From Thermoflexales bacterium (GTDB taxonomy: Bacteria; Chloroflexota; Anaerolineae; J036; Brachytrichaceae): a stretch of 6,390 nucleotides of DNA. The position numbers were made by a program, and so were the translations under genes. The notes beneath the pieces were generated by a model, which had not been told where the DNA came from, did no database searches, and worked only from the letters and a program-made list of their open reading frames with translations. This document shows positions 1 to 6,390 of this stretch, piece after piece (within the stretch, counting starts at the first letter, position 1; each line of letters starts with the position of its first letter). Location: assembly GCA_017998555.1 (NCBI GenBank), contig JAGOCU010000084.1:1742-8131 (forward strand). The letters are read 5' to 3'.

Positions 1-806
1 GTTGGGCCGGCAATGGCACCCATCGCCGCCACCATCTCACGCACGCTCGTGCTGATGCCCGGCAGGTTGACCACCCGGTTCGCGCCCCAGGCGCTCGAAG
101 GCAGGTCGTGCGCGCGAAGGAAGTTTTCAACCACCTTTCCGGGGGAAAGCAGCCAGACGCCGGTGTCCATATCGACCGGGCATTCCGACACGTGTCCGTT
201 GAGCGGCTCGCGGATGATGCCGCTCGCAAATGATGACGCTGCGAGGTTGGGCTTGCCGGGGCGGACGACGATGGTGGGCAGGCGCAGCGAGCGACCGTCG
301 ATGAAACCCTTGCGGCTGTAGTCGGTCACCAGGTATTCGCTGACGACTTTCTGCGCGCCGTATGAAGTTTGCGGGTTGGGCGTGGTGCTGTCATCGAGCA
401 CATCGGGCAGGTTGCCGCCAAAAGCGGCGACCGAGCTGGCGAACACGAAGCGCGGGGGCCGCGCCAGATTGCGACAGGCTTCCAGAAGCGCACGGCAACC
501 GTCGAGATTGACCTTCATCCCCAGGTCGAAGTCGGCCTCGGCGCCGCCGCTCACCACCGCGGCCAGGTGAAACACCGAAGCCGTGTCTCTGTCGAGCGCC
601 GAAGCGACCGCCTGCGGTGAACTGATGTCGCCCGTCACGCACTCGAAGCGCGGGTCGACCGTGGGTGGAAACGCCGCATCGAACAAGGTGATCTGGGTCA
701 CGGGCCGCGGCGTGCCGTCACTGTCGGCCAGCGCGCCTGCCGAAAGAATCGCCCTGGCAAGACCCGATCCGATAAAGCCACCGCCACCCGTGATGAATAC
801 TTTCAT
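1..806 (-). CDS. denD: D-erythronate dehydrogenase-like NAD-dependent epimerase/dehydratase family protein (3' end beyond window)
   Basis: The reading frame runs from an ATG at 806-804 leftwards through 268 codons without a stop and leaves the window, so the C-terminus is missing (the family is about 320 residues). Seen: an N-terminal Rossmann motif TGGGGFIG (residues 6-13, glycines 7, 10 and 13), an acidic residue ending the second strand (LFD, D43) that favours NAD, FHLAAVVSGGAEADFDLG (79-96), FASSVAAFGG (122-131) and the catalytic pair Y149/K153 in SYGAQK. LRLPTIVVRPGKPN (174-187), ASGIIREPLNG (194-204) and NLPGIS (247-252) are typical of DenD rather than of sugar-nucleotide epimerases. 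Known for the family: cytoplasmic NAD-dependent oxidation of D-erythronate to the 2-keto acid, which an OtnK-type kinase, OtnC decarboxylase and OtnI isomerase then process. Those partners are not in the window. The start is supported by a purine-rich AGGGGGGG tract 6 nt upstream. A related sugar-acid dehydrogenase is the main alternative; the fold is near certain, the substrate less so. Confidence 0.82.
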   Translation of the reverse strand, partial: MKVFITGGGGFIGSGLARAILSAGALADSDGTPRPVTQITLFDAAFPPTVDPRFECVTGDISSPQAVASALDRDTASVFHLAAVVSGGAEADFDLGMKVNLDGCRALLEACRNLARPPRFVFASSVAAFGGNLPDVLDDSTTPNPQTSYGAQKVVSEYLVTDYSRKGFIDGRSLRLPTIVVRPGKPNLAASSFASGIIREPLNGHVSECPVDMDTGVWLLSPGKVVENFLRAHDLPSSAWGANRVVNLPGISTSVREMVAAMGAIAGP

Positions 807-832
807 GCGATTCCCCCCCTGTGCGATTCCGG

Positions 833-838
833 ATTTTA
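833..838 (-). promoter_or_regulatory. Possible -10 box of the denD-like gene
   Basis: Read on the minus strand this is TAAAAT, in otherwise GC-rich DNA, about 26 nt before the start codon. It would give a short leader that still contains the AGGGGGGG ribosome-binding tract at 820-813. No good -35 hexamer is seen at 16-18 bp spacing; TTGAGC at 868-863 is too far away (24 bp). One matching hexamer is weak evidence. Confidence 0.3.
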
Positions 839-883
839 CTCGACCTGCACCTTCCGCGCGTCGCTCAAAGTTCCGCCGTCGTG

Positions 884-889
884 TATAAT
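884..889 (+). promoter_or_regulatory. -10 box of the rpoC promoter
   Basis: A perfect TATAAT in a GC-rich divergent intergenic region, 108 nt upstream of the rpoC start codon. Transcription would begin near 896-898 and give a leader of about 100 nt. No consensus -35 hexamer is visible at 16-18 bp upstream (the 860-867 stretch is GTCGCTCA). This box lies about 45 bp from the minus-strand TAAAAT, so the two genes would be transcribed back to back. Confidence 0.6.
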
Positions 890-912
890 CCCTCCCAATA
901 GGGACAACCAAT

Positions 913-968
913 ACGAGCTTTTCGAGTGAAAAGCGCGGACGAGTCATCGGCCGCGCTCGTTTTGTTGT
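913..968 (+). promoter_or_regulatory. Structured rpoC leader with terminator-like hairpin (candidate attenuator)
   Basis: Two adjacent hairpins and an enclosing helix can be read directly. Hairpin 1 pairs GCTTTTC (917-923) with GAAAAGC (928-934) around a GAGT loop, 7 bp and perfect. Hairpin 2 pairs GCGCGG (933-938) with CCGCGC (951-956); past one A-G mismatch it continues as CGA/TCG (940-942/947-949) around GTCA. ACGAGC (913-918) can also pair with GCTCGT (955-960), closing both into a compact three-way junction. TTTTGTTGT (960-968) follows at once, as in an intrinsic terminator. The region lies inside the predicted rpoC transcript, about 30 nt before the start codon, and the upstream gene points away, so a terminator for another gene is not needed here. 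ACGAG recurs at 939-943 and competes for the same CTCGT partner, which would allow alternative folds. The regulatory role is inferred. Confidence 0.5.
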
Positions 969-997
969 CTCACGGCCTTTAGTACAAGAGAGGGACG

Positions 998-5359
<4,362 letters not shown>

Positions 5360-5390
5360 CCGCAACCTGGACACCGAAACAGAACTTGTA

Positions 5391-5434
5391 TCAGAGAAGA
5401 GATCCCCCGGCTTCGCCGGAGATCTCTTCTCTGA
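5391..5434 (+). repeat. Perfect 14-bp inverted repeat (hairpin) after rpoC
   Basis: TCAGAGAAGAGATC (5391-5404) is the exact reverse complement of GATCTCTTCTCTGA (5421-5434). Inside it, CCGGC (5407-5411) pairs with GCCGG (5415-5419) around a TTC loop, leaving only CC against A unpaired. It begins 32 nt after the rpoC stop. No T-run follows on either strand, so it is not a standard intrinsic terminator. It could stabilise or process the rpoC mRNA 3' end, act as a pause or Rho-linked site, or be a copy of a dispersed repeat; the sequence alone does not decide. Confidence 0.7.
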
Positions 5435-5465
5435 GAACCGTTACGTGGCGCGTTCTGGACGGAAC

Positions 5466-5508
5466 ACGCGGGGCCGGGCGGACAACCGTTCGGCCCCGCG
5501 TCTGTTTT
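5466..5508 (+). terminator. Intrinsic terminator of rpoC
   Basis: ACGCGGGGCCG (5466-5476) pairs perfectly with CGGCCCCGCGT (5491-5501). The stem extends through two G-T wobbles (5477/5490, 5478/5489) and CGG/CCG (5479-5481/5486-5488) to an ACAA tetraloop, giving a 16-bp stem. CTGTTTT (5502-5508) follows directly. Position, orientation and shape all fit termination of the rpoC transcript about 140 nt after its stop codon. The T-run is short, so efficiency may be moderate. Confidence 0.85.
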
Positions 5509-5517
5509 CGCCGCCGC

Positions 5518-5523
5518 TACAAT
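5518..5523 (+). promoter_or_regulatory. Possible -10 box giving a near-leaderless mRNA for the downstream gene
   Basis: TACAAT ends 10 nt before the ATG at 5534, so a start site 6-8 nt downstream would fall at about 5529-5531 and leave only a few leader bases. This fits the absence of any Shine-Dalgarno sequence before that ATG (the preceding bases are ATATCGCCTCGC). No -35 consensus is seen; the position where it would lie (about 5495-5500) is the 3' arm of the rpoC terminator. Confidence 0.45.
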
Positions 5524-5533
5524 ATCGCCTCGC

Positions 5534-6388
5534 ATGAACACCCCGCCGTCAGGCGCTGGATCCAACCGGCGCAATCGCAATCCAGGTTTCACGACAAGCG
5601 CCCCAGCCCGCAGGCGCGCCCGGGTCCGCGTAAAGCTCACCCCGCTGGGGCTGCTGGCAGGTCTGGTGGCGCTGGGTGGCCTCATCTTCCTGGCAACACG
5701 CGTGTTGCCGGCCGTCCTGGCTGCGAGGCCGGCTGAGCCCCTGGCCAGCGGCGGCTTCAACCCGGCGCCGCCCCTGGCGGCCGGCGCGACCGTTGCGGCC
5801 CTTCCACCCGCGTCTGGCGCAATCGTCATCAATGAGACCTTCGACACCCTTGGAAACTGGCGATTCGCGACCTCCTCCGGCCCGGACTACCGGATCAGCC
5901 TGGACAAGGGCGAGTACCACGCTGAGGCAAAGAACACCGCCCTGCACAACTACTTTGATCAAGGCAAGTTCGATTCGGGCAGCGTCGAGGTGGATGCGCG
6001 CTGGGTCGAGGGCGATGATGACAAGAACGCCCGGGTCGGCCTCGTGTTGCGCCGGACCGATCAGACGGCCTATTACTTCGAGTACTACCTGTTTCAAAAC
6101 GGCTTCTGGGTGTTCCAGGCCGGCGAGAAGAAGGACGGCAAGGACAGCTTTCGCACTCTGGGACAAGGCAACGCCAACGCCCTGGCGCTGCGCGACCCAA
6201 AGGCCTGGCAGCACCTGCGGGTGGACATGAGCGGAACGAAGATGAAGCTCTTCGTCAACAACTTCTATCTCGGCGAAGTCGACACCCCGCAAGCACAGAA
6301 GGGCGACCTTGGTCTGGCGGTCACCGCGACGGACGGCAAACGCACCCACATGGCCTTTGACAATTTCACCGTGCGGAATCTGAAGTAG
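5534..6388 (+). CDS. Membrane-anchored protein with extracytoplasmic jelly-roll (LamG / DUF1080-like) domain
   Basis: 284 residues. Seen: a basic N-terminal tail (residues 1-34, with clusters such as RRRARVRVK) followed by one hydrophobic segment at about 36-58 (LTPLGLLAGLVALGGLIFLA and onwards). This fits a signal anchor with the N-terminus inside. A Pro/Ala/Gly-rich linker spans about 59-96, and the rest is a beta-rich domain of about 185 residues. That domain opens with INETFDTLGNWRF, includes VEVDARWVEGDDDKNARVGLVLRR and YYFEYYLFQNGFWVFQ, and closes with MAFDNFTVRNLK. The FD...NW opening, the alternating strand pattern and the terminal DNFTVR are typical of concanavalin-like sandwich domains (LamG-type, 3-keto-disaccharide hydrolase/DUF1080-like), which often bind or process carbohydrates outside the cell. 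I do not recognise catalytic residues, so a binding role is as likely as an enzymatic one. It follows the rpoC terminator and seems independently transcribed. The stop lies 2 bases before the window end, so any operon partner is not visible. Confidence 0.8.
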   Translation: MNTPPSGAGSNRRNRNPGFTTSAPARRRARVRVKLTPLGLLAGLVALGGLIFLATRVLPAVLAARPAEPLASGGFNPAPPLAAGATVAALPPASGAIVINETFDTLGNWRFATSSGPDYRISLDKGEYHAEAKNTALHNYFDQGKFDSGSVEVDARWVEGDDDKNARVGLVLRRTDQTAYYFEYYLFQNGFWVFQAGEKKDGKDSFRTLGQGNANALALRDPKAWQHLRVDMSGTKMKLFVNNFYLGEVDTPQAQKGDLGLAVTATDGKRTHMAFDNFTVRNLK

Positions 6389-6390
6389 GG

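Noticed and set aside
13..888. Plus-strand open frames opposite the denD-like gene
   Set aside because: The minus-strand frame carries unmistakable dehydrogenase motifs over its whole length, while the plus-strand products are arginine- and alanine-rich with no motif.
913..968. The leader hairpins as a terminator for an upstream plus-strand gene
   Set aside because: The only gene upstream lies on the minus strand and points away, and a TATAAT box lies between it and the structure, so the hairpins belong to the rpoC leader.
5386..5736. A 116-codon plus-strand frame starting in the post-rpoC hairpin
   Set aside because: It runs through both hairpins and into the membrane-protein gene in another frame; its product is Arg/Pro-rich with no conserved features.

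Overview
The window is GC-rich bacterial chromosomal DNA and most likely comes from a member of the Chloroflexota. That placement rests on RpoC: its N-terminus and the bacterial zinc-finger region, followed by a roughly 200-residue helical insertion directly after the YVVTHVDEE segment, resemble Chloroflexus-type beta' as I remember it. No alignment was run, so the phylum is an inference and nothing finer should be read from it.

The layout is simple. On the minus strand, positions 806 down to 1 hold the first 268 codons of a short-chain dehydrogenase/epimerase-fold enzyme that closely resembles D-erythronate dehydrogenase (DenD); its C-terminus lies beyond the left edge. A 191-bp divergent intergenic region (807-997) follows, with a TATAAT box and a strongly folded, terminator-like leader in front of rpoC. 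The plus strand from 998 to 5359 is an intact rpoC of 1453 codons, the beta' subunit of RNA polymerase. The 174-bp gap after rpoC (5360-5533) holds a long perfect hairpin without a T-tract and then a convincing intrinsic terminator. A third gene (5534-6388, plus strand) encodes a predicted membrane-anchored protein with an extracytoplasmic jelly-roll (LamG / DUF1080-like) domain. It is probably transcribed from a -10 box only about 10 bp before its start codon.

The three genes do not look functionally connected: one serves sugar-acid catabolism, one is the transcription core, and one is a surface protein of unknown ligand. Each appears to have its own promoter. The most notable points are that rpoC stands alone without rpoB directly upstream, that its leader could form an attenuator, and that RpoC carries a large lineage-specific helical insertion. 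I found no mobile element, CRISPR array, RNA gene or clearly new multi-gene system.
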